In this document: piece after piece, positions 1 to 8,063 of the stretch
Numbering within the stretch: position 1 is the stretch's first letter
Layout of the letters: each line of letters begins with the position of its first letter
Assembly: GCA_963730365.1 (NCBI GenBank)
Contig: CAVSRM010000008.1
Coordinates: 248,001 to 312,000, forward strand
Direction: 5' to 3'
Length of the DNA stretch: 64,000 nucleotides
From: Fodinibacter sp963730365
GTDB lineage: Bacteria; Actinomycetota; Actinomycetes; Actinomycetales; Dermatophilaceae
Notes under the pieces: model-generated
Told to the model about the DNA's origin: nothing
Database searches by the model: none
The model's input: the letters and a program-made list of their open reading frames with translations, nothing else
Program-made: the position numbers and the translations under genes

Positions 1-132
1 CCGATGGAGCGACTCCTCGCGGGTGCGCTCGTCCGACCTGCGGCGGCGCTGGTCGTCGGAGCCACCGCGGTCCTCGCCGTGACCGCTGCCCTGCTCGTCA
101 TCGGGCCGCCCGCAGGTCCCTCGGCCTCCTGA
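1..132 (+). CDS. C-terminal end of a membrane protein (partial)
   Basis: An open frame runs in from the left edge and ends at a TGA at 130-132. The 43 visible codons are rich in Ala, Val and Leu and form one hydrophobic stretch of about 20 residues followed by a short Pro/Ser tail, so this is probably the last membrane helix of a longer protein. An ATG at position 4 lies in frame but has no room for a visible ribosome site, so the true start is probably outside the window. No family can be named. Confidence 0.45.
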   Translation, partial: PMERLLAGALVRPAAALVVGATAVLAVTAALLVIGPPAGPSAS

Positions 133-200
133 GCGCCGCCGATGCCGGTCCGGTGTCGTGGATTTCTGTCGCGCGCACTCCCTCGGGTAACCTCGCCCGC

Positions 201-288
201 GGAGGATTCGCATAGTGGCCTAGTGCGCACGATTGGAAATCGTGTTGGGATAAAACCCTCGGGGGTTCAAATCCCCCATCCTCCGCCA
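201..288 (+). tRNA. tRNA-Ser (anticodon GGA)
   Basis: A complete class II tRNA. The acceptor arm GGAGGAT (201-207) pairs with ATCCTCC (278-284), with discriminator G at 285 and an encoded CCA at 286-288. The anticodon stem CACGA/TCGTG encloses the loop TTGGAAA with anticodon GGA at 235-237, which reads UCC and UCU. There is a long variable arm, and the T-loop is TTCAAAT with a GGGGG/CCCCC stem. A factor-independent terminator follows directly. Confidence 0.97.
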
Positions 289-296
289 ACGCAGAA

Positions 297-324
297 CCCC
301 GATCGCCACGCGATCGGGGTTTTT
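297..324 (+). terminator. Rho-independent terminator of tRNA-Ser(GGA)
   Basis: The arms CCCCGATCG (297-305) and CGATCGGGG (311-319) form a perfect 9-bp stem over a 5-base loop and are followed by a run of five T (320-324). It begins 9 bases after the tRNA CCA end. Confidence 0.92.
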
Positions 325-422
325 CGTCGCCGTGACGGCGACGGGCCGCGCTGGATGCGAGTGTGGTCGACTTCCGGCCGCTGGTCCGGGGCACCCATCG
401 GGCGCCGGGCTCCGCACCCTCC

Positions 423-989
423 TCAGGAGGCGGCCAGGGCCGCGAGCGCGGCGGCCAGGTCAGCGACGGCCTGCACCTGGTCGGGGTGGCCCCCGTCGAG
501 CTCGAGGTCGAGCTGCATCCCCATGAATGCGGCATCCATGAGCAGGACCACCCGTCGGGCGGTGCCTTGTGGGCAGCCCGCGTCGACCACTCGCTCGGCG
601 AGCGCCGCGGTCCAGCGCTCGTTGGCCTCTCGCACGACCGTGGCGTAGGGCTCCTGCCCGAGCAGCCCCAGTGCCGCGGCCTCGACGTAGATCCGCTGGC
701 ACGATGCCAGCTCCCCGGTGAGGCTGGCCTGCCAGAACCCCGTGACGAAGCCGGCGACGTCCGGCGTACCCGGGAGCGCCCTGATCCGGCGCACCGAGCG
801 ATCCGTCGCCACTCGCAGCACGGAGGCCACGAGGTCGTCCTTGTCCGCGAAGTGGTAGAGCAGCATCCGGTCACTCGTCCCGATGGCCGCCGCCAGCGGC
901 CGGAGGCTGAGGCCGATCAGGCCGTGCTCCAGGGCGTGGTCGGCGGCCGCCTCGGCGAGCACCTCCCGGCGCGCAGGGTCACGAGCCAT
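423..989 (-). CDS. TetR-family transcriptional regulator
   Basis: A 188-residue protein of usual TetR length. Residues 8-55 form the three-helix DNA-binding domain, with the helix-turn-helix around residues 27-50 (LRPLAAAIGTSDRMLLYHF) followed by the typical D-K-D-D-L segment. The rest is an all-helical ligand and dimer domain with no recognised ligand. It is divergent from a small multidrug-resistance transporter gene at 1095, and the 105-bp gap holds a large nested palindrome. The simple reading is that it represses itself and the efflux gene until an inducer binds. The inducer cannot be told from sequence. Confidence 0.9.
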   Translation of the reverse strand: MARDPARREVLAEAAADHALEHGLIGLSLRPLAAAIGTSDRMLLYHFADKDDLVASVLRVATDRSVRRIRALPGTPDVAGFVTGFWQASLTGELASCQRIYVEAAALGLLGQEPYATVVREANERWTAALAERVVDAGCPQGTARRVVLLMDAAFMGMQLDLELDGGHPDQVQAVADLAAALAALAAS

Positions 990-1040
990 TGCGCACCTCC
1001 TCCGCCGGTTCCGATCGCCCGGCCGCTCGTCGGCCGCCGG

Positions 1041-1080
1041 GTGTAGCAGGTGCTACGCTACTATGTAGCACCTGCTACAC
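1041..1080. promoter_or_regulatory. Nested palindromic TetR operator between tetR and the SMR gene
   Basis: A perfect 16-bp inverted repeat, 1041-1056 and 1065-1080, surrounds an 8-bp spacer. Each arm contains its own 14-bp dyad of GTAGCA and TGCTAC around a 2-bp centre (1043-1056 and 1065-1078), and the spacer with its edges reads GCTACTATGTAGC. Four GTAGCA half-sites therefore lie in alternating orientation. This fits two TetR dimers side by side. A TACTAT (1059-1064) in the spacer could serve as a -10 box for the rightward gene. Confidence 0.85.
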
Positions 1081-1094
1081 ACAAAGGACACACC

Positions 1095-1421
1095 ATGATC
1101 ACCGCGTGGGCCCTCCTCCTTGCCGCCATCGGCATCGAGGTCTCCGCCACTGCCGCACTCCCCCGCACCATGGGCTTTCGCGACCCCGGCTGGACCGCGC
1201 TGGTCCTGGCGGGCTACGCGGCCTCGATCTGGCTGCTCACCCTCGTCGTGGAGCGGATGCCGGTCTCCATCGCCTACGCCGTGTGGGCGGGCCTGGGCAC
1301 TGCCGGCATCGCGCTCGTCGGATACCTGTTCCTCGACGAGCGCCTGGACGCCGTGAAGGTCATCGCCATCGGGCTGATCATCGGTGGCGTCGTGCTGCTC
1401 AACATCCGCGGAGCGCACTGA
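1095..1421 (+). CDS. Small multidrug resistance (SMR/QacE-type) efflux protein
   Basis: A 108-residue protein with four membrane helices, the exact size of SMR antiporters. The proton- and drug-binding glutamate of helix 1 is Glu15, and the helix 3 signature Y-A-V-W-A-G-L-G is at residues 61-68. These proteins act as dual-topology dimers that exchange cationic drugs or guanidinium for protons. The start at 1095 is chosen because AAAGGA (1083-1088) sits correctly before it; an earlier in-frame ATG at 1050 falls inside the operator. It is probably controlled by the divergent TetR protein. Whether the substrate is a quaternary amine or guanidinium cannot be decided. Confidence 0.9.
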   Translation: MITAWALLLAAIGIEVSATAALPRTMGFRDPGWTALVLAGYAASIWLLTLVVERMPVSIAYAVWAGLGTAGIALVGYLFLDERLDAVKVIAIGLIIGGVVLLNIRGAH

Positions 1422-1532
1422 GCCGGGCCGCTCGGGCGGCGCCCGGGTCCGCTCGGCGCCACATCCTGCCGCTCGGGGTGCAGTTCCTCACGAACGGTGG
1501 CGAGCGCCCGGGACGGTCGCAACGATGGGGGC

Positions 1533-3440
1533 ATGAGCAACGGCGCCTACGCAGCGGCATACGACGAGTCGATCTCGGACCCCAGGTCCTTCTGGGGCGC
1601 GGCGGCCGCGGACATCGAGTGGATCGCCCAGCCGGCCTCGGTGCTGGACGACAGCAACCCTCCCTTCTACCGGTGGTTCCGCGGTGGCACGCTCAACACC
1701 TGCTACAACGCCCTGGACCGCCATGTGCGCGACGGGCGGGGCGAGCAGGCGGCGCTCATCTACGACAGCCCGGTGACCGGCACCACCCGGACCTTCACGT
1801 ATGACGAGCTGTTGGACCGCGTGGCGACCTTCGCCGGCGCGCTCGCCTCCTTGGGAGTGGAGAAGGGCGACCGGGTCCTCGTCTACATGCCGATGGTGCC
1901 CGAGGCCGTGGTCGCCATGCTCGCCTGCGCCCGGCTCGGAGCGATCCACTCCGTCGTGTTCGGCGGGTTCGCCCCGGCGGAGCTGGCGGCGCGCATCGAC
2001 GACGCGCAGCCCAAGGTCATCGTCTCGGCGAGCTGCGGCATCGAGCCCAGCCGCACGGTGGCCTACAAGCCGATGCTCGACGGAGCTCTCGACCGCAGCA
2101 GCCACACCCCGGAGTCGGTCGTCGTCCTCCAGCGCGAACAGCTCCGCGCTGCCGTGGGCGAAAGGGACACGGACTGGGAGGAGCTGGACTGGGACGAGCT
2201 CATGGCCGGGGCCGAGCCCACCGGCTGCGTGGAGGTCGAGGCGACCGACCCGCTCTACATCCTCTACACCTCCGGCACCACCGGTCGTCCCAAGGGAATC
2301 GTGCGCGACAACGGAGGCCACGCCGTCGCACTGCGCTGGTCCATGGAGAACGTCTACGACATCGGGCCGGGCGACGTCTGGTTCACGGCCTCGGACGTCG
2401 GGTGGGTCGTCGGGCACTCCTACATCGTCTATGCACCCCTGCTGACCGGCGCGACCACGATCCTGTACGAGGGCAAGCCCGTGGGAACGCCCGACGCGGG
2501 CGCCTTCTGGCGGGTCATCGAGGAGCACGGCGTGAGGGCCATGTTCACGGCGCCGACGGCGTATCGGGCGATCAAGCGCGAGGACCCCGAGGGACGGCTC
2601 GTGGCCGAGCACGACCTGTCGTCGCTGCGCACGGTGTTCCTCGCCGGTGAGCGGCTGGACCCCGACACCTACGAGTGGGCGACCGAGGTGCTGGGCGTTC
2701 CCGTCGTGGACAACTGGTGGCAGACCGAGACCGGTTGGCCCATCGTCGCGAACCTGCGCGGCCTGGAGCCGGTGCCGATCAAGGCCGGCTCACCGTCGGT
2801 CCGGGTGCCGGGCTACGACGTGCAGGTCCTCGAGGACTCCGGAGCACCGGCACCGGCCGGCACCGAGGGCGCCATCGCGATAAGGCTGCCGCTCCCTCCG
2901 GGAACGCTGCCGACGCTGTGGCAGGACGACGACCGCTACGTCTCCGGCTACCTCTCGGTCTACGAGGGCTACTACCTGACCGGCGACGGGGGCCTCATCG
3001 ACGAGGACGGCTACGTCTACGTCATGGGCCGCACCGACGACGTGCTCAACGTCGCCGGTCACCGGCTGTCGACCGGGTCGATCGAGGCCGCACTGGCCGG
3101 CCACCCGGACGTCGCCGAGTGTGCGGTGATCGGTGTCGCCGACGACTTCAAGGGCCAGGTGCCTCGTGGCCTCGTCGTGCTCAAGGGTGGCGTCGATGCC
3201 GACGCCGACGGTGAGCGCATCCGCGCCGAGCTGGTACAGCGGGTGCGCGACGAGGTGGGGCCGGTGGCCAGCCTCAGGCAGGTCGACGTCGTCGCGGCGC
3301 TGCCCAAGACGCGGTCGGGGAAGATCCTGCGCAAGACGATGCGCGAGATGGCCGACGGGAAGACACCAGTGGTGCCGGGCACCATCGAGGACGCCAGCGT
3401 GCTCGCCACGCTGTCCTCGGTGCTGCGACCCGAGGCCTGA
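1533..3440 (+). CDS. prpE: Acyl-CoA synthetase, propionate--CoA ligase (PrpE) type
   Basis: A 635-residue AMP-forming ligase that activates a short-chain acid with ATP and CoA. The N-terminal acetyl-CoA-synthetase domain has the S-N-P-P-F-Y-R-W-F region (residues 41-49) and the C-Y-N-A-L-D-R motif. The phosphate loop TSGTTGRPKG is at residues 246-255, GRTDDVLNVAGHR lies in the hinge region, and the catalytic, acetylatable lysine is Lys597 in SGKILRK. The N-terminal half resembles PrpE more than Acs, so propionate is the likely substrate, but acetate is possible. The start at 1533 has GGGGG just upstream; an in-frame ATG at 1497 lacks this. It stands alone, without methylcitrate-cycle genes. 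Confidence 0.85.
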   Translation: MSNGAYAAAYDESISDPRSFWGAAAADIEWIAQPASVLDDSNPPFYRWFRGGTLNTCYNALDRHVRDGRGEQAALIYDSPVTGTTRTFTYDELLDRVATFAGALASLGVEKGDRVLVYMPMVPEAVVAMLACARLGAIHSVVFGGFAPAELAARIDDAQPKVIVSASCGIEPSRTVAYKPMLDGALDRSSHTPESVVVLQREQLRAAVGERDTDWEELDWDELMAGAEPTGCVEVEATDPLYILYTSGTTGRPKGIVRDNGGHAVALRWSMENVYDIGPGDVWFTASDVGWVVGHSYIVYAPLLTGATTILYEGKPVGTPDAGAFWRVIEEHGVRAMFTAPTAYRAIKREDPEGRLVAEHDLSSLRTVFLAGERLDPDTYEWATEVLGVPVVDNWWQTETGWPIVANLRGLEPVPIKAGSPSVRVPGYDVQVLEDSGAPAPAGTEGAIAIRLPLPPGTLPTLWQDDDRYVSGYLSVYEGYYLTGDGGLIDEDGYVYVMGRTDDVLNVAGHRLSTGSIEAALAGHPDVAECAVIGVADDFKGQVPRGLVVLKGGVDADADGERIRAELVQRVRDEVGPVASLRQVDVVAALPKTRSGKILRKTMREMADGKTPVVPGTIEDASVLATLSSVLRPEA

Positions 3441-3546
3441 GACCCGCGGACGCCTGGGACTCCGGCGCGGGGGGACACCCTCGACGCCGGGGGCTGCCCG
3501 GCGCCAAGCCGGCGTGGCCACGGCCGTGAGCCGGCCGGCCGGGCCT

Positions 3547-3915
3547 TCAGGCGCGGTCGGCGTACTTCTCGTGGAAGTCCAGGAACGCGGCGTACGCCCG
3601 CGGGCCGTAGACGGTGGCCGGGCCACCGGTCATGAGGATCGCGACGCCGAGCATCTCGGCGACCTGCTCCGGCGTGGCGCCCTTGAGGGCGGCGCCGCGC
3701 GCGTGCGAGGCGATGCAGCCGTCGCACTGCTGGGCGACCGAGATCGCCAGGGCGATGAGCTCCTTGGTTGCAGCGTCGAGGACGCCGGGGTCGAGGGCCG
3801 CCTTGTGCGTGGCGGAGAACCCGGCGTAGACGTCGGGGATCGCCGACCGCAGGGCCTTCGCGGGGGCACGCAGGGCGTCGAGAACGTCGCTGCCGTGGGT
3901 GTGGTCGTGCGTCAT
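3547..3915 (-). CDS. Carboxymuconolactone decarboxylase / AhpD-like protein
   Basis: A 122-residue all-helical protein of the CMD/AhpD family. The redox motif C64-x-x-C67 followed by His71 (residues 62-71, QQCDGCIASH) is the AhpD-type active site, so a peroxidase or thiol-redox role is more likely than aromatic decarboxylation. The start at 3915 has AGGAG seven bases upstream; the frame stays open to 4050 but that extension is Arg/Pro/Gly-rich and would cover the promoter. A CsoR/CstR-like dyad lies 26-41 bp upstream, which hints at control by metal or sulfur stress. Confidence 0.85.
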   Translation of the reverse strand: MTHDHTHGSDVLDALRAPAKALRSAIPDVYAGFSATHKAALDPGVLDAATKELIALAISVAQQCDGCIASHARGAALKGATPEQVAEMLGVAILMTGGPATVYGPRAYAAFLDFHEKYADRA

Positions 3916-3940
3916 CGTTTCTCCTGACAGGTGGTGGTCT

Positions 3941-3956
3941 ATACCCCTCAGGGTAT
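3941..3956. promoter_or_regulatory. CsoR/CstR-like operator before the CMD gene
   Basis: ATACCC (3941-3946) and GGGTAT (3951-3956) form a perfect 6-bp dyad with the 4-base spacer CTCA. AT-flanked C/G tracts of this kind are typical of operators of the CsoR/RcnR/CstR family. On the minus strand the same bases provide TATAGA as a likely -10 box, so a bound protein would block transcription. No CsoR-family gene lies in the window. Confidence 0.5.
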
Positions 3957-4079
3957 GTGATGCCCGGATCGTCGACGCCGTCGGGTGGGACATCCCACAG
4001 CCCCTCCCGCTCGGCCGGGTCAGCGGCGACACCCCTACCCCCTGAGGCACCCGACCCCGCCCCGGGTGAGGATGGAGGC

Positions 4080-4472
4080 ATGATCACCGTCGAGCTCGCC
4101 CGCAGCCTCCTCGACCACGGCGTGCTGTGGGAACCAGCCGCCGGGGACCGCTTCGTCATCGATGCCGAGCTGCTCACCGGGGAGGTGTTCTGGATCTCCG
4201 ACCTCACCGTCGAGGTGCAGACCTATCGCGACCAGTCCCTGCTCGGCTTCAACGGCACCACCGAGTGGGCGCTGGACTCCGTGACCCTCGACCAGGCCGT
4301 GTGGCTGCCGCGCGAGGACCAGCTGCGCGAGCTGCTCGGCGACCGCCTCGAGTCGGTGCGCCGCCTCGACGACCGCTGGGAGGTGACGTATGCCGTGCGC
4401 TCCGGCTACGTCCAGTCGGTCACCGACCCCGATCTCGAGTGCGCCTACGCGAAGGCCGTGATCAGCCTCTGA
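4080..4472 (+). CDS. Conserved actinobacterial protein of unknown function
   Basis: A 130-residue soluble acidic protein with GGAGG four bases before the ATG. It has no signal peptide or membrane helix. Recognisable features are F-N-G-T-T-E-W-A-L-D-S (residues 57-67) and W-L-P-R-E-D-Q-L-R-E-L-L (75-86). I recognise this as a family often found in Micrococcales and related orders, sometimes labelled as pilus-assembly CpaE in databases. Nothing in the sequence (no Walker motif, no receiver domain) supports that label. Function unknown. Confidence 0.75.
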   Translation: MITVELARSLLDHGVLWEPAAGDRFVIDAELLTGEVFWISDLTVEVQTYRDQSLLGFNGTTEWALDSVTLDQAVWLPREDQLRELLGDRLESVRRLDDRWEVTYAVRSGYVQSVTDPDLECAYAKAVISL

Positions 4473-4512
4473 GTCCGGGCGAGGGGGTCGTCGGCGCCCA
4501 GGTGGCCGCGGG

Positions 4513-6162
4513 TCACCGCTTGCGTGAGGTACCGAAGACCGAACGCGTGATCTCGCGCCCCAGCACGGTGCCGGCGGAGCGCAGCATCGACCTGAACGCC
4601 CCGGACTTCACGACCTGCTCGACCACCCCGGGCTCGGCGGCACGCGTGCGTTCGGCGGCCTCCTCCGCCTTCTGCGCGGCTGCGGTGGCCCTGGCCGCCT
4701 CCTTGTCGGCGGCGAGTCGCGCCTTCTCCTCCGCCGCCGCCGCGGCCTCGCGCACCTTGGCGTTCTCGGCCTCCCGCGCTGCAGCAGCCTCGGCGGCCGT
4801 GCGCGCCTCCTCGGCCCTGCCCAACATCTCCGCGGCGGACTCGCGCTCGAGCGCGGACCCGTACTTCGCCGTGAGGGCGGACGCGGCCACGGCCTCGTCG
4901 AGCACGGCATCCGGCGAGGGAGCCATGAGCGACTCCGGCGCGCGCATCCGGGTCCAGGCGACCGGTGTCGGTGCGCCCTTCTCGGAGAGCACGGTGATGA
5001 CCGCCTCTCCGGTGCCGAGCGCGGTGAGCAGCTCCTCGAGGTCGTAGGCCGTGTGCGGGTAGGTCTTCACCGCGGCCCTCAGGGCCTTCGAGTCGTCGGG
5101 GGTGAAGGCGCGCAGGGCGTGCTGCACCCGGTTGCCGAGCTGGGCGAGGACGTCGGCGGGGACGTCCTTGGGCGACTGGGTGACGAAGAAGACGCCGACC
5201 CCCTTGGAACGGATGAGGCGCACGGTCTGCTGGATCGCATCGAGGAACTCCTTGCCCGCGTCCTTGAAGAGGAGGTGCGCCTCGTCGAAGAAGAAGACGA
5301 GCTTGGGCTTGTCGAGGTCGCCCACCTCCGGCAGGTCGTGGAAGAGGTCCGCGAGGAGCCACATGAGGAACGTGGAGAAGAGCTCAGGGCGGTCCTGCAC
5401 CGCCGGGAGCTCCAGCATCGACACCAGGCCCCGCCCGTCCGGTGCCGTCCGTAGGAGGTCCGTGGTGTCGAACTCGGGCAGCCCGAAGAACGCGTCAGCC
5501 CCCTGGTCGGAGAAGGCGATGAGCTCACGCAGGATCACCCCTGCCGTTGCCGAGGACAGGCCACCGAGCTCCTTGAGGTCGGCCTTGCCCTCGGCACCGG
5601 TGAGGAACTGCACGACCGCACGCAGGTCCTCGATCGTGTCGAGCCACAGCCCCTTCTTGTCGGCGTAGTGGAACACCAGACCCAGGCTGGACTCCTGGGT
5701 GTCGTTCAGGCCGAGCACCTTCGCGAGCAGGGTCGGCCCGAACATCGAGACGCTTGCCCTGATCGGCACGCCCGTCCCCCTGCCGCCGAGGGAGTAGAAC
5801 TCGACCGGGTATGCCGTGGGCTCCCACTGCAGGCCGACGTCGGCCGTCCGGGCAGCGATCTTGTCGTTGGGTTGACCCGGACTGGCCATACCCGAGAGGT
5901 CGCCCTTGATGTCCGCGAGGAACACGGGCACGCCCTCCTCGACGAGCTGCTCCGCCATGAGCTGGAGGGTCTTGGTCTTCCCGGTGCCGGTGGCCCCGGC
6001 GACGAGCCCATGGCGGTTCATCGCCGACATCGGGATGCGCACCGTCGCATCGGCGTGGGCGACGTCGTCGACGACGGCGGCCCCGAAGTCCAGGGCCGGC
6101 CCGGCGAACGCGTACGCGGCCCGGATCTCGTCGATCAGGGCTGTGGTCGTCTCGTCACTCAC
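4513..6162 (-). CDS. HerA-like ATPase of the DUF853 (YjgR) family
   Basis: A 549-residue P-loop ATPase of the HerA/FtsK group. Walker A is GATGTGKT (residues 56-63) and Walker B is LVFFFDEAH (288-296); the FVTQSP segment after it is typical of sensor regions in this family. Residues about 425-520 are almost entirely Ala, Glu, Lys and Arg and should form a long coiled coil. The family is widespread, but its DNA or protein substrate is not established and no nuclease partner such as NurA is adjacent. Translation starts at a GTG six bases after TAGATT, so the mRNA is probably leaderless. Confidence 0.85.
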   Translation of the reverse strand: MSDETTTALIDEIRAAYAFAGPALDFGAAVVDDVAHADATVRIPMSAMNRHGLVAGATGTGKTKTLQLMAEQLVEEGVPVFLADIKGDLSGMASPGQPNDKIAARTADVGLQWEPTAYPVEFYSLGGRGTGVPIRASVSMFGPTLLAKVLGLNDTQESSLGLVFHYADKKGLWLDTIEDLRAVVQFLTGAEGKADLKELGGLSSATAGVILRELIAFSDQGADAFFGLPEFDTTDLLRTAPDGRGLVSMLELPAVQDRPELFSTFLMWLLADLFHDLPEVGDLDKPKLVFFFDEAHLLFKDAGKEFLDAIQQTVRLIRSKGVGVFFVTQSPKDVPADVLAQLGNRVQHALRAFTPDDSKALRAAVKTYPHTAYDLEELLTALGTGEAVITVLSEKGAPTPVAWTRMRAPESLMAPSPDAVLDEAVAASALTAKYGSALERESAAEMLGRAEEARTAAEAAAAREAENAKVREAAAAAEEKARLAADKEAARATAAAQKAEEAAERTRAAEPGVVEQVVKSGAFRSMLRSAGTVLGREITRSVFGTSRKR

Positions 6163-6168
6163 CGGATC

Positions 6169-6174
6169 AATCTA
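6169..6174 (-). promoter_or_regulatory. -10 box of a leaderless promoter (DUF853 ATPase)
   Basis: On the minus strand TAGATT is followed by six bases and then the GTG start at 6162. The transcript should begin at or within a base of the start codon. Confidence 0.6.
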
Positions 6175-6218
6175 GCCCGCACGGGGGCGTCGTCCCCGGG
6201 GACGACGCGTGCCCGGCA

Positions 6219-6224
6219 TAGGCT
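6219..6224 (+). promoter_or_regulatory. -10 box of a leaderless promoter
   Basis: TAGGCT lies seven bases before the GTG at 6232. It is divergent from the DUF853 promoter, and the two -10 boxes are only 44 bases apart. Confidence 0.55.
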
Positions 6225-6231
6225 GCTGTCC

Positions 6232-6522
6232 GTGATCTTCAAGGCTGTCGGCGACTCGCGGCCGTACCCCGACCACGCGTACACGGCGCGCCAGTGGTCC
6301 AACGTGCCCCCGCGCCTGGTCCGCCTCGACGAGCTCGTGACGACCAAGCGCGAGCTCGACCTGCAGATGCTGCTCTCCGAGGACTCGACGTTCTACGGCG
6401 ACCTCTTCGCCCACGTCGTCGAGTGGAACGAGACCCTCTACCTCGAGGACGGCCTGCACCGCGCCCTGCGCGCGGCGCTGCACCAGCGGCCCACCCTGCA
6501 CGCCCGGGTCCTGGTGCTCTGA
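6232..6522 (+). CDS. Small conserved actinobacterial protein (ParB-like / VapB-labelled family)
   Basis: A 96-residue soluble protein. It carries PYPDHAYTARQWSNVPPR near residues 12-29, then V-R-L-D-E-L-V-T-T-K, and ends in LYLEDGLHRALRAALHQR. Proteins of this kind are conserved next to LytR_C genes in actinobacteria and are sometimes annotated as VapB antitoxins, but no toxin gene is adjacent here and the E-D-G-x-H-R segment looks closer to ParB-like folds. It is nine bases upstream of the LytR_C gene, so the two probably form an operon. Function unknown. Confidence 0.7.
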   Translation: MIFKAVGDSRPYPDHAYTARQWSNVPPRLVRLDELVTTKRELDLQMLLSEDSTFYGDLFAHVVEWNETLYLEDGLHRALRAALHQRPTLHARVLVL

Positions 6523-6531
6523 GGAGTCACG

Positions 6532-7092
6532 ATGGGTGAGTACGCGACGGAGTCACCGACCTCGGTGCTGGCGCGGCGCAAGCGACGCCGTTCGCTGATC
6601 ACCCTCGCCGTCGTGGTCCTCGGCCTCTTCTTCGCGTTCTGGTACGCGCTGTCCTACTACCGCGCTGACGCGGGGCCAGCAGCAGACCCATCCACCACGG
6701 CAGCCTGTACCCCGTTCGACCCGGACGCCGCGCGGATCGAGACGACGACGGTCAACGTCTACAACGCCACCAACCGCACCGGTCTCGCGGGCTCCACCGC
6801 GAAGGACCTCGAGGAACTCGGCTTCGGGGTCGACGAGGTCGCGAACGACCCCACGAACCGCGACACCCCTGCGGTGGCAGAGGTGCGTCACGGCCCGAAG
6901 GGCGAGGCCCAGGCAGCCCTCGTGCTGAGCGCGATGCCCGAGGACACGGTGCTCGTCAACGACAAGCGCAAGGGAAACGTCGTCGACGTGGCGCTCGGGA
7001 CGGGGTTCACCGCCGTCGTCACTCCCACCCCATCCGGTCCGCCGATGTGCCCTGACCCCAGCGCCTCCCCCTCGGAGTCAGCCACCTCCTGA
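6532..7092 (+). CDS. LytR C-terminal domain (LytR_C) membrane protein
   Basis: A 186-residue protein with a basic cytoplasmic N terminus (ARRKRRR near residues 14-20), one membrane helix (21-43) and an extracytoplasmic LytR_C domain of about 80 residues (V-N-V-Y-N-A-T-N-R-T-G-L-A). The tail is rich in Pro, Ser and Thr. The LytR_C domain occurs alone or at the end of LCP cell-wall ligases, and a wall-associated role is likely. GAGG lies eight bases before the ATG, and it probably shares a transcript with the 96-residue gene upstream. A real LCP enzyme is encoded far away at 61369-62940. Confidence 0.85.
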   Translation: MGEYATESPTSVLARRKRRRSLITLAVVVLGLFFAFWYALSYYRADAGPAADPSTTAACTPFDPDAARIETTTVNVYNATNRTGLAGSTAKDLEELGFGVDEVANDPTNRDTPAVAEVRHGPKGEAQAALVLSAMPEDTVLVNDKRKGNVVDVALGTGFTAVVTPTPSGPPMCPDPSASPSESATS

Positions 7093-7196
7093 GCGTGTGC
7101 GCCGGGCACTGGATCGCCGGCTCCGCGGCCGCCTCCCGGCGTCCCGTGGCCCGGCGTGTCACACGCGCCACCGGCGCCTCCTCCCCGTCAAGCCCC

Positions 7197-7522
7197 ATGC
7201 AGCACGTCGCGGGCAACACCGGCGCCCCGGTCGGGACACCCGCCGCGGTGGAGGGATACCTCGTCACCTCGGTCGACAATGTCGACCAGTCCCTCGACAT
7301 CCCTTAGGCGGGGTGGCCCCAGGGGCGCCCGCAGGCGACTCCCCCGTGGCACCTCGCGGCGGGCCCAACGCCCCGAGGTGGCGACGGCGGGTGGCCGCCG
7401 AGGTCCGCGGCCCCGCCTCGGGCCGGACCTACGCCGTCTCGGTCGAGCGACCGGTGGTCCTCGTCGAGTCCGTGGATGCCGCGGGCCTGCCGGCCACCGG
7501 CTTCTTCAAGAGAGTGGGGTGA
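7197..7522 (+). pseudogene. Damaged reading frame upstream of the DUF1360 gene
   Basis: This stretch has no single convincing frame. One frame gives an ATG at 7197 and 36 protein-like residues (…VEGYLVTSVDNVDQSLDIP), then stops at 7305-7307. A second frame gives a plausible C terminus (YAVSVERPVVLVESVDAAGL…FFKRVG) ending at the TGA at 7520-7522, which overlaps the next GTG as in translationally coupled genes. The simplest reading is one gene of roughly 100 codons broken by a frameshift near 7300-7400. No family is recognised. The bases 7093-7196 before it show no supported gene. Confidence 0.35.
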
Positions 7523-7914
7523 GCACCGTGGGTCGCGCTCGGAGCGGATCGGACCAGCGGGCGTTGCTGGTGCTGGCCGGCCTCGCCACCTGGCGCGTGA
7601 GCCACCTCCTCGTCGCCGAGGACGGTCCGGGCGAGGTCGTCGTCAGGGTGCGCGGCCGTCGACGGAACCCCACTTGCCGGCCTCATGGACTGCTTCGGCT
7701 GCACCTCCTTGTGGGTGGGCCCGGCCGCGGCCGGGGTTGCCCCGCGGGGACGCAGCACGCCGGTCGATACGCTCCTGGTTGGTGCCGGCCTGTCGGGCGC
7801 GGCCTACCTCGTCGAGCTGCTCCGAACCTCGGGCGCGTCCGCCGGCGAGGAGCCGGACCGTTGGCTGCCGAGCCGGCGGAGGATTCGGACCTGGTCCGCG
7901 TCATCGCACCCTGA
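7519..7914 (+). pseudogene. DUF1360 family protein, frameshifted
   Basis: The N terminus (LLVLAGLATWRVSHLLVAED, residues 16-35 from the GTG at 7519) matches the start of DUF1360 membrane proteins. The next conserved block, G-L-M-D-C-F-G-C-T-S-L-W-V with its paired cysteines, is found only in the +1 frame from about 7655. After the second helix that frame runs on unnaturally towards the tRNA, while the original frame gives a sensible acidic tail ending at 7914. Two compensating frame changes, near 7650 and 7855, are needed to rebuild the protein. It is either a pseudogene or carries sequencing errors. Confidence 0.65.
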
Positions 7915-8026
7915 GGAACAGGAGCCGGCTGGTGGGCCCGCCCGGGCGGCACGGGCCGCCCGGCGGGAGCGTTCCCGGCTGAGCGCCGTCGGGCCCGCAC
8001 GCTGCGCGCCGTCCGCGCAGGACACG

Positions 8027-8060
8027 GGAGACCCCCGGAAGCATGCTCCCGGGGGTCTCC
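8027..8060 (-). terminator. Hairpin downstream of tRNA-Ser(CGA)
   Basis: A perfect 12-bp stem (8027-8038 with 8049-8060, GGAGACCCCCGG) around a 10-base loop begins four bases beyond the encoded CCA of the tRNA on the minus strand. There is no T run, so it may be a weak terminator or a processing signal. Confidence 0.6.
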
Positions 8061-8063
8061 GTC

